Shown here piece by piece: positions 24,001 to 37,600 of a DNA stretch of 64,000 nucleotides. The DNA is taken from assembly GCA_030847615.1 (NCBI GenBank), contig JAUMIR010000015.1:4481501-4545500 (forward strand), given 5' to 3'. The notes below the pieces were generated by a model. The model made no database searches. It was not told where the DNA came from and worked only from the letters and a program-made list of their open reading frames with translations. Numbering within the stretch: position 1 is the first letter of the stretch; each line of letters opens with the position of its first letter. The DNA is from Gambelia wislizenii (Eukaryota; Chordata; Lepidosauria; Squamata; Crotaphytidae). A program made the position numbers and the translations under genes.

Positions 24001-27000
24001 CTAAAATCATGGCATTCGTTAAAAGGCCTAAGAACTACAACTGGAATATAGATGGCCACAAGATTGAGCAGGTCTCTTGCTTCAAATACCTGGGGGTAAT
24101 TTTTCAAGCCACTGGTAGTAGGAAAGCGCATGGGGAGTATGCTGCTTGCAATGCGCAGAGGAGTACAACAGCCATTCTCAAATTTCTTAAGACAAGAGGA
24201 GGCCACTATTTACCTGCAGCGCTCAAACGTTTTGAAGCCAAACCAGTAGCACAACTGCTTTATGGATCCCAATTGGGACCCTTCCCCAACCCTGCTCCAT
24301 TAGAACTTGTCCAATCCAAATTCTCAAGATCAGCTTTCCAAACTCCAAAACGTGTCTCTAACGCAGCTCTGAGACTGGAGTCAGGATTTATGAAAATGGA
24401 GGCCAGAGTGTGGGTGACCATATTCAACTACTGGCTCACACTATCCCTCTTTCCCTCTGGCCTTGCTCCACTAACCTTAAGTGATGATTTCCAATCCAGC
24501 TGGAAACAGACAGTGATGACTAAAATCTCAATGCTGGGCCTTTCCCCAGTTCTTCTGCTAAGCCTGGGATATGATAGGGTGAAAGCTACTATCAAACAAC
24601 GGGTAGCAGATATAGAGCGACAACTGGATCTAGCCAGTACTCCAACCTTCATTGCTAGTGACTCCAATAGATATCTGGCCTCTCCTTTAGCATACTTAGC
24701 AACACTTGAAATACCTAAACATCGAAGGGCCTTTACTCTTGCACGGTGTCGTGCCCTCCCTTCAGCTGTCCTTGAAGGCTGATACAAGAAGATCCCCTTC
24801 TCAGACAGACTGTGCCCCTGCAACTCAGGCCAAATAGAAACAACAGAGCATGTATTACTCCAGTGCTCATACTACAGGGACATACGTCTCAGACTTATTT
24901 CACCCCTGTTGCATAAATACCAAGGGCACACTGGACAATTCTACATAAACTTGTTGCTTTCAGACACCAACCCAGGAACAACTTATAATGTTGCCAGATT
25001 CTGCGCAGCTGCGGTTAAAATTCGACAGACAATGTCCTCAGCAGTAGAATAGTGTCAACCTAGTCTTGTTATACTGGAGCTAACATTTTAAATACTGCTT
25101 TTAGCCTGTTTTTATTCTGCGATCTTACCTTTATTCTGTATCCCCTTTTTACCTGTGCTGGTCTATGACCGTAATAAAGATTCTTCTTCTTCTTCTAGCT
25201 AAAATATATAAGATTTTGTTAAAGTGGGATTGTGAAGAGGAGACGGTGAAAGAACTTATAATAAAGTGGTCTCAGAATATTAAAGGTATAATTAGGTTTG
25301 ATCAATGGGAGAAATTGTGGAGTGAGACATTGTCCCTAACGGCAAGTCAAGATTTAAAAGAGAATTGTTGGAAAATGTTTCACAGATGGTACATGACCCC
25401 CAACAATTTATCAAGAATCTATATCTATAAGACATCTAATAATCAGTGTTGGAAATGCAAAACTGAGTTAGGAACTTTTTTCCACTGTTGGTGGTCATGT
25501 AAGCGAGCACGTAAATATTGGACAATGATACACTCCACAATTGAAAAAATATTAAAAACACCATCCCAGATGAAACTGGAAAAATATCTACTCTGTATTT
25601 TTGATGAATCTATGAAAAAAGATAAGGAGAAAATTTTGTTTAATCTGATACTAGCAGCCAGGATTGTCTATGCAAGGCATTGGAAATCGGAAAACATCCC
25701 TACTAGGGAGCAATGGGAAGTCAAGATGGTAGAACTTATGTATTTGGACAAGTAAACATCTGCTATTAGAAATAGAAATTTGAAGGAATTTGGGAAAGAA
25801 TGGAAAGATACAAAACAATATCTATGTGAAATATGGGGAAACTGAATGGATATTGGGTTCACTGAATGAAAAATGGAGAAGTAAAAAAGAAAAGGAAACA
25901 TGAAAAGCCCCCATTGGGTTAGGAAATATTGAATATGGATTTAAATCTCTGTGATTAGTTAGTTTGATGCAAAAAAGAGGCAAGAAAGAAAATTAGACAA
26001 TTGTTTATCAATGATGAGACTTGATGGGAAGTAACGGATGAAGAAGAGTGAGTAAATGACAGAAGAGGTAAAGGATTGGAGTAGATTTTAACAAGAGAAA
26101 GAAGAAGGATTGGCTGTTTGTATTAGATGAATGGGTAGTGATGTTTAGAGACGTAATATAGCATTGTTGGAATTGTAATGATTATTAGATGATGAATTGT
26201 AAGAGTGTAATGTATGTATTGACTGTATTTAATAGTGGAGAATAGGACAATAAAAATCATGTGATTAAAAAAAAAAACACTTACAAAGGAATTCCACCCA
26301 GGGATGGGGGGAGTTCCATCAGATAATGGCCCATCAACCAACCATTAGCCAAAACAGACACTGAGCCTTGCATTTCTATATCCACAAACTAACCATTCAA
26401 TTACACAAATTTACATATACTCCCCTACAGAGGTTCACAATATATAAACCCCCCACACACTCCTACCCGCCCATTCTCTGAGGATGCTAGCCACAGATGC
26501 AGGCGAAACGTCAGAAAAAATCTATTCCAGAACACAGCATCACAGCCTGGAAAACAACCAAGGAAAATCTATTCACATATTTGCTTTGTTAGAACAAATT
26601 TAGCCATCTCAGGACAGCCTGAAAGCGGTGGTGAATGGTAGACAGAGAGAATATGCTTTGATCTAAGATGTTCATGTTCATCTACAGTCGTCCCTTCCAA
26701 TTCGCGGCTTTCCAATTCGCAGTTTTGTGAATTCACAGATGTGGAAGGCTGCAAGGGGGGGGGTTGAGCAGTTTTCAGCTTTTCCCCCCACAGGGAAGGA
26801 AGGCCGACCAAACCCGCGGCGAGTGTGGTGAACTTGGTCAGCTTTCCTTCCCTGTTGGGGGAAAAGCCAATGCTTTGGAAGGGGTGGGGGGAACGGGCAA
26901 CACACATTGGAAACTGCTTAAGGCTGTGTAGATGTGTAAATTGCTATTGCTTAAAACAATTTTTAAGCCACTCTGATAGCCTTGTGGCTGAAGAGCGGGG

Positions 27001-30000
27001 TATAAATAAATAAATAAATGCGGCAGAGAGGCTTTCCGGGGGGCCCATTATTCATGTTTTTTTCAAATTCGTTGGGGTGCTCCACCCGTAACCCCCGTGA
27101 ATTTGAAAGGAGGACTGTAATTGTTTACAACTTATAAAACTGTATATAAGCTGGACTTTAAAAACTATTCCTTGGTCTCACTCTAACCTAGTCTGGAGTG
27201 TGTACCTTTATATCTACAGCAGAAATAAACTAGCCTCCCATACCTTGCTTCTGCTAATTTGGACCTTCTGCTGGTCAACAAATCTCACTCTTGTGAGGTA
27301 GTAAAGATACTATCTAAGGAGCTTAATCTATTTCGAGGATAAGGTTCAACTTCTTTAAAGAACAGTTTTAAAGGACAATTACAGCTGTCCCTCCGTATCC
27401 ACGGATTTGGTATCAATGGATTTAAGTATTCACGGCTGGAAAATATTCTTTAAAAAATAATAATCCAAAAAGCAAACCTTGATTTTGCCATCTTGTATAA
27501 GGGACACCATCTTGCTATGCCATTGCATATAATGGGACTTGAGTATCCATGGATTTGGCATTCACGGATTTAAGTATTCATGGCTAGAAAATATTCTTTA
27601 AAAATTAATAATCCAAAAAGCAAACCTTGATTTTGCCATCTTATATAAGGGACACCACTTTGCTATGCCACTGCATATAATGGGACCTGAGTATTCACGG
27701 ATTTGGGTATTCACGGAGGGGGGGGTGAGCCACCACCATTAGAGACACAATAGGTGAGGATAAAAGAGAAAGACCCCTAGATTGTAAAACATCCTCCCCA
27801 GAAAGACCATTACTTTGGGAAGAGATGGTTTCACCCTTAAGTGGGCTAGCTATGGGTATGTAAAATAGCATTATTGTAGCAGTGTACAAGCAAACACATT
27901 TCGTTTGCTCTGAGATGACTTTTTTTCAAAACAAAGTTAACTGAGGTTTATTGCAAATAGTGAGGAGCTTGCATGGGCAAGTGATTACAAAAATGAATGG
28001 TTAAATGAAAGAAACATGCAATTTGCAAAAATAGACTACTCATAAAACTAACGACTAAAGCAGAATTTGATTAACAGGTGTGTCTGTTTGTCATGTGAAT
28101 TACAGATATGGGCTCATCTAGACTAAAAGTGTTCAACAGAAATGTTGAAGACATGCAAAAAATAATCTTAAGAATTGGAAGGGATCCCAAGGATCATCTG
28201 GTCCAGCCCCTGCCATGCAAGAATACACAAGCAAAGCACTTCCGAGAGATACCATACAACTGCTCTTTTTGTTGTTGTGTGCCTTCAAATCATTTCTGAC
28301 TTACTATTGTGGGGTTTTCTTGGCGAGATTCGTTCAGAAGGGGTTTGCCCTTACCTTTCCTCGGAGGCTGAGAGAGTGAGACTTTCCCAAGGTCACCCAG
28401 TGGGTTTCCACGGATGAGTGGGGATTTGAACCCTGGTCTCCAGAGCTGTAATCCAATGCTCAAACCACTACACTACACCCCTAACCTCTCTTTATTAGTA
28501 AGTTTTTATTATTTATTATTTATTTATTTATTTGTAAGTTCTTTATTATATTAGTAAGAAAAGAGGAAAACTTTTTTTTTTTGCATTATTGTTACGGCCT
28601 TTTGTGGTCAGGTGTATTTTTCAGTAGAATGGTCTTATTTCAATAAAAAAAATCCTACCCCCCCCCATCCTAACCTCTCTTTAAAGACCTCCAAAGATGG
28701 AGAGTCCGGCACCCTTCAAAGCAGTCTATGCCATTGTCAAACAGCTCTTATGTTAAAAAAAAGATTCTTCCTACTGTTTAAATGGAATCTCTTTTCTTGT
28801 CATTTTAATCCATTGGTTCATGTTTAGTCTCTGGAGCAGCAGAAAACAAGCTTGATCCTCCTTCTACATGCTATCCTTTCAGATATTTAAAGATGGCTAT
28901 CATATATTTTAAAACGGCCATCATTTTTACACATTACACTTTCTGACTTTAAGAACATAAAATATATGACATATAACTTGGTAAGACATAAAATTATCAT
29001 GTGTGGTATATTAAAAGCTTATTTGGAAAACAATTACAAAATGAATTTAAATTTGAATTTTAAATTGTATTTATTTATTTATTTATTTATTTTGCTACAA
29101 GTATTATTACAAAGTCCTGAACAGTTAGGAAGACCTGAACCAAAAAGAGCCTCTTTGGCTTTGCCAATTTATGAGAAACAAGCAAAATATCCTCAACGAA
29201 AACAAACAAAACCATCAATATTAGTATGAAAAAGAAAATTACTTTGTGTTCACTAGTTCTGCATAATGTAAAGTAGATGTAACATACTCATAAAAAGACC
29301 AAAGAAAAGGAAGGCAAGAGCAGGAACACAATGATCTGATACTGCATCGTCTTACATAAGAGTCTTCCTCTTAGTTTTTACAAATGATGTTGAGGCACTA
29401 AACATATGTGAAAACCTTATCTTGAATACGTAGTCCTCAGTCTAAAAGGAAAATCTGATAATCTAATTTTGATAATCCAATTTCAATTTTCCAGAAAAAA
29501 GGGTGGAGGGGGAACAGGAAAAAATAGTCTTCTTAAAAAAAAAAAAAGTCTGCTTTTTTCCTGGTACTTTACATTTCTAATCATGACATACAGAGGACTG
29601 TTGCAATGTTTCATTCTCAATCACATTTTTATATTTTAACATATAGGTTGCACACACCCCCGGACTCCTGTATCTGCAGAACCAATATCTGTGGCTTCAG
29701 TAATCTGTGGCTGAAATAATAGGGACACATACCATAGAGTCCTGCTGGGAAATGCCTAGAGAGGTGCTCTCTCTAGGAATCACTAGGTCCTCCAATTCAA
29801 CTCTATAGTATGGTAGTACCAGAAGTCCTTTATTTTAATAGGGTTCGCTATTATCCGCAGTTTCATTGATAAATTGTAAATCTGGGAACTTAACCCCTGT
29901 GGATACAGGGGGCGGGGGGCAACTGGTATTTATTCACCTTGAAGATTCTGGCTGCTATAAAAGACAACCCAACAGCTGATAAAAGCCTTCTTATTTTGGT

Positions 30001-33000
30001 AACTCAAGCAAGGGTTGTTTTTACCTGTCCCACCAGTTTAGGCTCCCGAGTGTTAGTAATGTCATATTGGCGGATGTCTCCATGGAGCCAGTTACTAAAG
30101 TACAGGAACCGATCATCCAGAGAGATCAGAATATCTGTGATGAGACCTTAGGGAAAACACAGGAAGAAATTACCAGAAATTATGGCAGGAAAGGAAATAC
30201 CAATGAAATTTTGGGAAGAACTTCCTGGTAGCAAGAGTTGTTGGGCAGTGGAATTGACAGTCTCAGGTCTTGTCCATATGAGGGGGGAAATACGAACACG
30301 TCCGAAAAAGCAGCCATACGCAACAATGCAAACTGTCTTCATGGTCAAAATAGCCCCCCTAAACTCTGCATGACTCCTGGCCAAGATGGCAGCCACAAGT
30401 GATTTTAACTCGTGTAACTCGTGATTTTAAATCTGCCACCGTCAATTTTTTTTCAGTGCTTCCCATGGTGTGCACAAGTAATAGTTCATATTTTTAAAAA
30501 AGGAAAAAAAGAGTATAAAATCATTGTTTGATCAATTTACCAGACCCTCGCTTAGTTTAAAATTTAACATGGTGGCTTCATGCACTTTCCCTGTTTGCTA
30601 GACCCACCCCCATCCTTATCCAGCCAATCAGATTGTATTTTTTAATTAACCTTATAAATTTATTTTAAAATTATTTTAAAATTAATAAAATTAATTTTAA
30701 AAGAGTTAGGTAGGGGCAGTTAGAGTGAGTTAGGGCAGTCAGAAATGGAATGAAGAAAGGCCAGTTAGGAAGAGAGGAACTAATAAGATCTGAATAGGGT
30801 TCTGGGGAGCTGGGAATAGTGACCACACTGAGAGTTCATATTTAAATGATTTGTCATATAACGTATCTTTACTGCTTTTATTTTCTGCCACTGTGACTGA
30901 AAAACAGAAATAGAAGAGTGGTCATGGTTTATCACACTGAACCTGCTGGTCAACACAGCTACTCGCTCAGGACAGTGGCCACCATAAGAGCTGAGTACCA
31001 GACCTAGGGAGGGAACCTGTGGGTAAAAAGGGGCAAGGTGAGTGACATGAGCCCCCCAAGGGTTGTAACCGTAGGGGTCAGCCTGGAGAATGGATCCATC
31101 ACACCTCCCTGGGGAAAGAATATACATGGGAAAGAAGAGGAGGAGGAGGAGGAGATGGTGGTGGCGGCAAAAGCTCTTTGGTACACACCTGGCATGTCTG
31201 GCAGAATCCACCCTTTCACCTTCTTGCTAGGTATCCGGATCACTTCTTCTGCTGCCCAAGTTCCATTCTGTAGGGAAAGGATCCATAAAGGAAAAGATTA
31301 ATTATGTCCTCACCACCATTGTCATCCTTAACACTGAGCATACCTTCTCCATCAGCTGGGCTTAAGCCTGTGGTACCAACAGCTGGCGGCTTACATCTCA
31401 GTGGTGGCAGCGAATCAACTCCAGGGTTTAATCCATCATTCAAAGTGTTGAATCACAACAGCATCCCAATGGGGCCAGCATCTTTGTTCACTCCTTTACA
31501 GCTCAGATTAAAACCTGGAATGGAATTCACTGCCCCCTTGACATGGAAGCCACCATCCCAACTCACAGCATCCTCTCCCTGACATCCTAAACTTTCCACT
31601 CACTAGCACAGGTGTACTGTTGAAACAACGCCCTGACCTACGAGGCTTCTGGGTTTGTTTTGAGCTGTTTAGTTCTGCTCTAGCCCAAAGGCAGGAGTGG
31701 GGGAAATGTAGCCCATAGGCCATATATAAACCACAGAGCCTCATTTTGTGATCCCTCCAAATCTTAATATTTTCCCCTTGGTAATTTTTCATACAAAAAT
31801 GCCCACAAACAGCTCAAAACCACCACACTCCATCAACTCCTATACCCCCATAACACTCAAAGACCCCCTTCAAAGAAAAGAGCCAAAACATGGTCAAAAA
31901 TGAAACCAGACGTGAGCCTTAAGACATGGTGGTTCAGCATCTGGGAAGGTGTAGGGGAGAAAAAATGGCCCTTACCCATTCTAAAGATTGCCAGTTTGGG
32001 ATTGTCCCAGACTCTGAGGTTTCAAGGCCAAAACCTGAGACCTAGAGATGCCCCCTGAAGATATCATTAAGGCTTATACCTTTAAACTCGCTGCACCTAG
32101 TGTAACATATGCTATTATAGTAGATTTGAAAGGTTCACACAATTCAGCTACACACTATTATTTAGGGGAAAATATTGGAAGGATATTGAAAAGCAACATG
32201 TCCAGAGGAGGGCAACCAGGATGGTGGGAAGACTGGAAGCCATGATTCCCTAAGAGGAGCAGCTTAGGGAGCTGGATGTGTTTAGTCTGGAGAAGAGAAG
32301 GTTGAGAGGAGACATGATAGCCATGTTCAAATATTTGAAAGGATGTCATACTGAGGATGGCGTAAGCTTGTTTTCTGCTGCTCCAGAGACTAGGACACGG
32401 AGCAATGGACTCAAACTACAGGAAAAGAGATTCCACCTCAACATTAGGAAGAACTTCCTGACAGTAAGAGCTGTTCGGAAGTGGAATGCCCTGCCTGGGA
32501 GTGTGGTGGAGTCTCCTTCTTGGGAGGTTTTCAAACAGAGGTTGAATGGCCATCTGTCAGGAATGATTTGATGTAGAAGGAATTTATTGATGTAAGAACA
32601 GTTTGGCAATGGAACCCATTACCTAGAGAAGTGGTGGGGTCTCTTTCTCTAGATGTTTTCAGAAAAAGGCTTCTGGACAGCTCCCTGCTGGGGATAATTT
32701 AGTTAGAGATCCTACATTGATCTCATTGATTGGACTCAATGGCCCATGGGTGCCTTCCAACTCTAGGATGCTATGATCCTGTATAGTTAAGAGTTAGTCA
32801 GGGTCAGAAATAGAGATTAGTTAGATTCAAGTCAGTCAGGAGCATGAGTAAATGATTTGAGTTAGAGTTAGCAGAGCCAATCAGGGTTGAAATGTGTTAA
32901 ATAAATAAACTTTAACTGTATGTTGAACTTCTGTTTAATAAATTAATGTTTGTATCGTATACCATTAATGCTTCTGAGAACACTACAATGATGTTATTGG

Positions 33001-34573
33001 TGTGGATGAGTTCAGACACATGGCATCTGTGGGGGCAGCAGTGGTTCAAGATTAGTAGTGGGATTATAGGGATCATGAGGACATATAGACGGTCCCACAA
33101 GTGGTGTTGGCATCAGCGGTGCCATAGTGGTGGGATAAGTAAAAGTCCTCACAAGAGGCAGAAGTGAGATTTTCAACCACCGACTTCCTCATTCCAAATT
33201 GCCTCTTGGCTATACTCCACCATACAAGAGTTCTCCAAATATTATATATGTCAGTTTAGCCCTGACAACAGAAATCTTAACAGCAGGATTATCATGCCAG
33301 AACAGCTCAGCAGAACAAAGGTGACCCAAGAGCTGAGCAAACAATGCTTGCAATGAGAGAGAAACCCGGAACGGGCCACAGGTGGCAAGTAAGGCATTTT
33401 GTAATTGTCCCACCCCATAAAATGAAAGAGTACACTTATACAATGAGGAGTGGCTGGAAGGTTTGGCTCTTGGTCTAGATAGCAGCGGGGATCACAGAAT
33501 CCTTCTTCTTGCCTAATAACTATTCACCTAAATCTCCAGCTCTATTTACACATAATTCCTGCAGAGTGAGATCTGAAGCACGGCTGAGCTTTTAGAATAT
33601 ATTTTCAAGGTGGGACCTGGTGCCATTGGCTTGTTTTCCCAGTATGCTCTGGGGAAACCTGAGATCTTTGGCTCTCAGCACTGGCTGTAGTCTGCAAGGT
33701 GTATTAATACACATTACTATCAGGGATTCAATTTCTATGTATGCGTGTGAAAGCTGGACAGTGAAGAAAGCTGACAAGAAGAAAATCAACTCAGTTGAAA
33801 TGTGGCACTGGAGGAGAGTTCTACAGATACCATGTACCCCCCCCCCCAGTTAACCATACTTCAAGCAAGGTAATATAAAGATTCGCTGGAACCAATATAC
33901 TGAGGACATTACTGGATGCAGGAGTGGGAACAACCATTATGAGACCTTACAAGGCATGAAATCCAGAAACTGAACAACCCAACATCCACCAGAACTATTG
34001 GCCCATCAAGACAAACCTGGATTTAGGCTATACACTGAGGATGCATCTACACTGTAGAAATAATGCAGTTTGACACCACATGCTGTAGCTCCGTCCTATG
34101 GAATCCTGGGATTTGTGCTTTTACAAGGTCTTTAGTCTCCTCTGCCAAAGAGTGTTGCTGCCTTACAAAACTACAAATTCCAGGATTCTGTAGGAAGGAG
34201 CCATGGCAGATAATAATAATAATAATGATGATGATGATAATAGTAATATATTTTTCTCCCACCCCTCTGTTAAAAACAATCGGGGCGGCTTACAAAAATG
34301 AAAATACCAATACAAATTAAAATCCCAAAACACCACCCACCCTCCCCCATTAAAACAGCTGATCTAAAATCACATTAAAATAAATAATAAATAACCAGCA
34401 GACTAAAAAGGGCCAGGAGCTCCTGAGGCCGGGAACTAATTAGGATAAAGTGGTGTCAAACTGCATTATTCTACAGTGTAGATGCACCAAAAGAATGAAC
34501 AAAGAGAAGCCCTGTGCCCCTAAGGGGTGGTCCTCTGCTCCTCCAGATATCCCATAAAACTGTCTTGGGGAGG

Positions 34574-34616
<43 letters not shown>

Positions 34617-37600
34617 TATACAGCTTCGTCTGGAAGGCTTTCATAAAATCATAGAGTAGGAAGAGACCTCAAGGGCCATCCAGTCCAACCCCAATCTGCC
34701 ATGCAGGAATAAACAATCAAATCATTCCAGACAGATGGCCATCCAGCCTCTGGTTAAAGACCTTCAAAGAAGAAGACTCCACCACACTCCCAGGCAGCAG
34801 CAGATTCTACTTCTGAACAGCTCTTACCATCAGGAAGTTTTTCCTAATAATGTTTAGGTGGGATCTCTTTTCCTGGAGTTTGAACCCATTGCTCCATGTC
34901 CTAGTCTCTGGAGCAGCAGAAAACAAGCTTGCTCCATCCTCAGTATGACATCCCTTCGGATATTGAAACATGGCTATCATATCCCCTTTTAACCTTCTCA
35001 TCTCCAGGCTAAACATACCCAGCTCCCTAAGCTGCTCTTATAGGGCATGGCTTCCAGACCTCCCACCATGTGTGTCACGGGTCTTTCTCTCCAAATATTT
35101 GTGACCACCTTGCTGAAATTCCCACCATTACCTCGGTCTTGTAGAACCGGTGGACTGCACTGGTGAGGGCACAGCCAACAAATCCTTCAGCGGCATCGGG
35201 ATTGTGAAGAAATCGGATTTCCAGGGGGATGGAGTTTTTCCCCACATCAATTGTCTGGATGAGCTCATGGGTAGTCCAGTCCCACACATTAATGTTTCCA
35301 CCATAGCAACCTTCAAAGATTCAAAAATAATAAATAATAAAGAGCAGGAAAGTAATCTCTCCCTCTCCTTATTCACACATGCACTGGACCTCAATGGCTG
35401 GCTAAGTAATAATAATATGACCTGATAACAGAATCCCACCTGACCTCATGGTTCCATTTTAGTCTGTTCTTGCATGAAAAGATAGCAGTCAAAGTTTTGT
35501 TTGGTCATTTCAAACTGCTATGGACTTAAACTAGCTGGACCCGGAATACCATATGCCATTAAGAAACTCCCAAAAACACACCCAGTAGACCTCATGACAA
35601 TCCTGTAAAGTAGGCTGGTGGGTTTGAATCCCTCCTTCCCCTTCTCACCATTCCACACTTTTCCCAGAATTGCTGAGGGTGACTCACTCTGTTGCCCTGC
35701 CGCCACCGCCGCCAGTTGACTACCTGGGTCCCATCGCAGCAGCAGCAGGGTCCCGACACCAGTTGACTGCTTGGGATATTGGAATAGAAATGGTATTACT
35801 GTGTAGACTTAGCTCATAAGTGGGAATTGTGCAGAGCTGAGACACTGGTGAACTGGAAAGGCATAGCAAAACGGTGTCCCTTATATAAGATGGCAAAATT
35901 AAGGTTTGCTTTTTGGATTATTATTTTCTTAAGAATATTTTCAAGCCGTGAATACTTAAATCTGTAGATACCAAATCCGTGGATATGGAGGGACAACTGT
36001 ATAGCCAACACTGTAGCACATTGTTTGGTCACTCCCAGTATGATATTGGAATATATAAATTTGCACATAAGTGGTGATTGGCTGAGGGAGTGATTGGGTA
36101 ATTTCCTAAGCAGCCAATCAACAAACTGGGAAATGCAACATACCTAAAATAATTATATATATAGATTCTTCCTTGACTTGGCAGCTGTTGGCCCTGTCTT
36201 CTTCTCTAGGATCCATTGGCAGCACCAGCCCACCTGAAGAATCTGTCAGGTGACCTCAAATAGCCAATCACTGTCTGCCCGGCCCTATAAAGCCCCAGCC
36301 ACAAAGGCTGCTCCTCAGAAGAAGTGGTCCCATCTCTGGCACGAGAGGACATTCCAGAACGCTGGCTGCCTTTGCCCAAGGGTCACCTGGGATCTCGATT
36401 CTTGACTTCTGGATGAGGTTTCTAGTCCTCATGACTCTGGCCTCCTCAGGGACGAACGTCCAGTCCACTGGGACAAACTACGAGCTTCAGCTCAAACCTA
36501 AGAACCCAAAACTTGATGGTGGCCAAGGCCTGAGAAATATGTCACAGTTGGACCATTTTGGATTCTGACAAGACTATGGATGCTGATATATTACAGAAAT
36601 AATGCTGTTTGACATCGCTTTAACCACCATGGCTCAAGGCTATGGAGTTCTGGGATTTGTACTTTTGTGAGATATTTAGCCTTCTCTCTCAGAGAGCTGT
36701 GGTGCCACAACGAACTACAAATCCTATGATTCTATAGGATGGAGCCATAATAATTAAAACTGTGCCAAACTGGATTATTTCTGCAGCAGCTGTAATGGTG
36801 TTCTAAGAGGAAAGTGCTCTTTAATTTGTATCACTTCGGTTACTTCAAAATGTGGTAAATCATCCCTAGTGCTTCCTATCTATCCATCTATCTGTCTATC
36901 CATCTAAAATGAGATAAAGCAACATTAAAGGAAAATTTTAAAAAATAAAACCAACTGTCGCATTAAAACTAAGCACTGGATTTAATCAGCTTGAAAATAT
37001 TTTTAAAAGCAGAACAAAAGGGAAGGATAACTATTGGGGGGAGGGCTTTGTGAATGAAGGCAAGTCCTCCCCAAATAAGAATTCTGCCCACCAAATAATT
37101 ATTTTCTTTAGCCTCCAAATTTCTAGCATTGCAGGGGGTGACACATTGAAAATTGTTCATACCTACATCTACTCTTTGCTTTGTTGGCATTTCCTTGGTC
37201 ACTTTGCCTGAGTGTCACCCATCCTATATCTGAGCATTTCATTTTTACTGCCCAAGTGTTGTATCTTACGTTTCTCCCTGTTGCAATTCATTTTGGGGCA
37301 ATATTCACATTTTGCCACCCCAGCAGCCACAGTCCTCCTTCCCTGTATTAAAAGACCCTTCTGAAGCAAACCATTAATGGCCAGAAGCCTGAATAGAAAG
37401 GTTTTTTCCTTGTTCGTGGAATAAGAGCAGAGATGGGTCAACCTAGGGCTTGGTAATAGCAAGTCGCAGCAGCTACGACCTGTCTTAGTGATTTTACAGC
37501 CCTCATAAACTTTGTATGCCTGTAGCTAAGATGTCAGCCGTGCACATTTTTTTAATCTGCTACTGCCAAACTTTTTTTTTTAACTATTTTTATGTTGTGC

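Larger units (their letters stand above)
20070..25194 (+). mobile_element. Vingi-like (I-superfamily) LINE, near full length, 5.1 kb
   Basis: Innermost layer. 12-bp perfect TSD CTAGCTAAAATA at 20,058-20,069 and 25,195-25,206. Removing the insert and one TSD restores the L1 reading frame. Starts GGAGGGGCAAGATGGCAACG, which includes the CAAGATGGC YY1-type motif, and ends in GTAATAAAGATTC with a TTC repeat, not poly(A). Carries ORF1 and an APE-RT ORF2, described separately. The clade call rests on the C-terminal pattern (Cys-rich [19 protein letters not shown] and [11 protein letters not shown]) and the tail. It is provisional. Confidence 0.85.
18991..26278 (+). mobile_element. L1 LINE (5'-truncated) inserted in Penelope, itself split by a Vingi-like LINE
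   Basis: 17-bp perfect TSD ACTTACAAAGGAATTCC at 18,974-18,990 and 26,279-26,295. The copy starts in the RT domain ([44 protein letters not shown]) and changes frame at about 19,420, 19,745 and 20,010. After the inner insertion it resumes at 25,195 with [35 protein letters not shown] and [20 protein letters not shown], stop near 25,755. A ~500-nt 3' UTR and an A-run at 26,267-26,277 complete it. A dead copy. Confidence 0.93.

Noticed and set aside
28966..29229. 87-codon ORF as a small gene
   Set aside because: It runs through a TTTA microsatellite and has no recognised homology or splice context.
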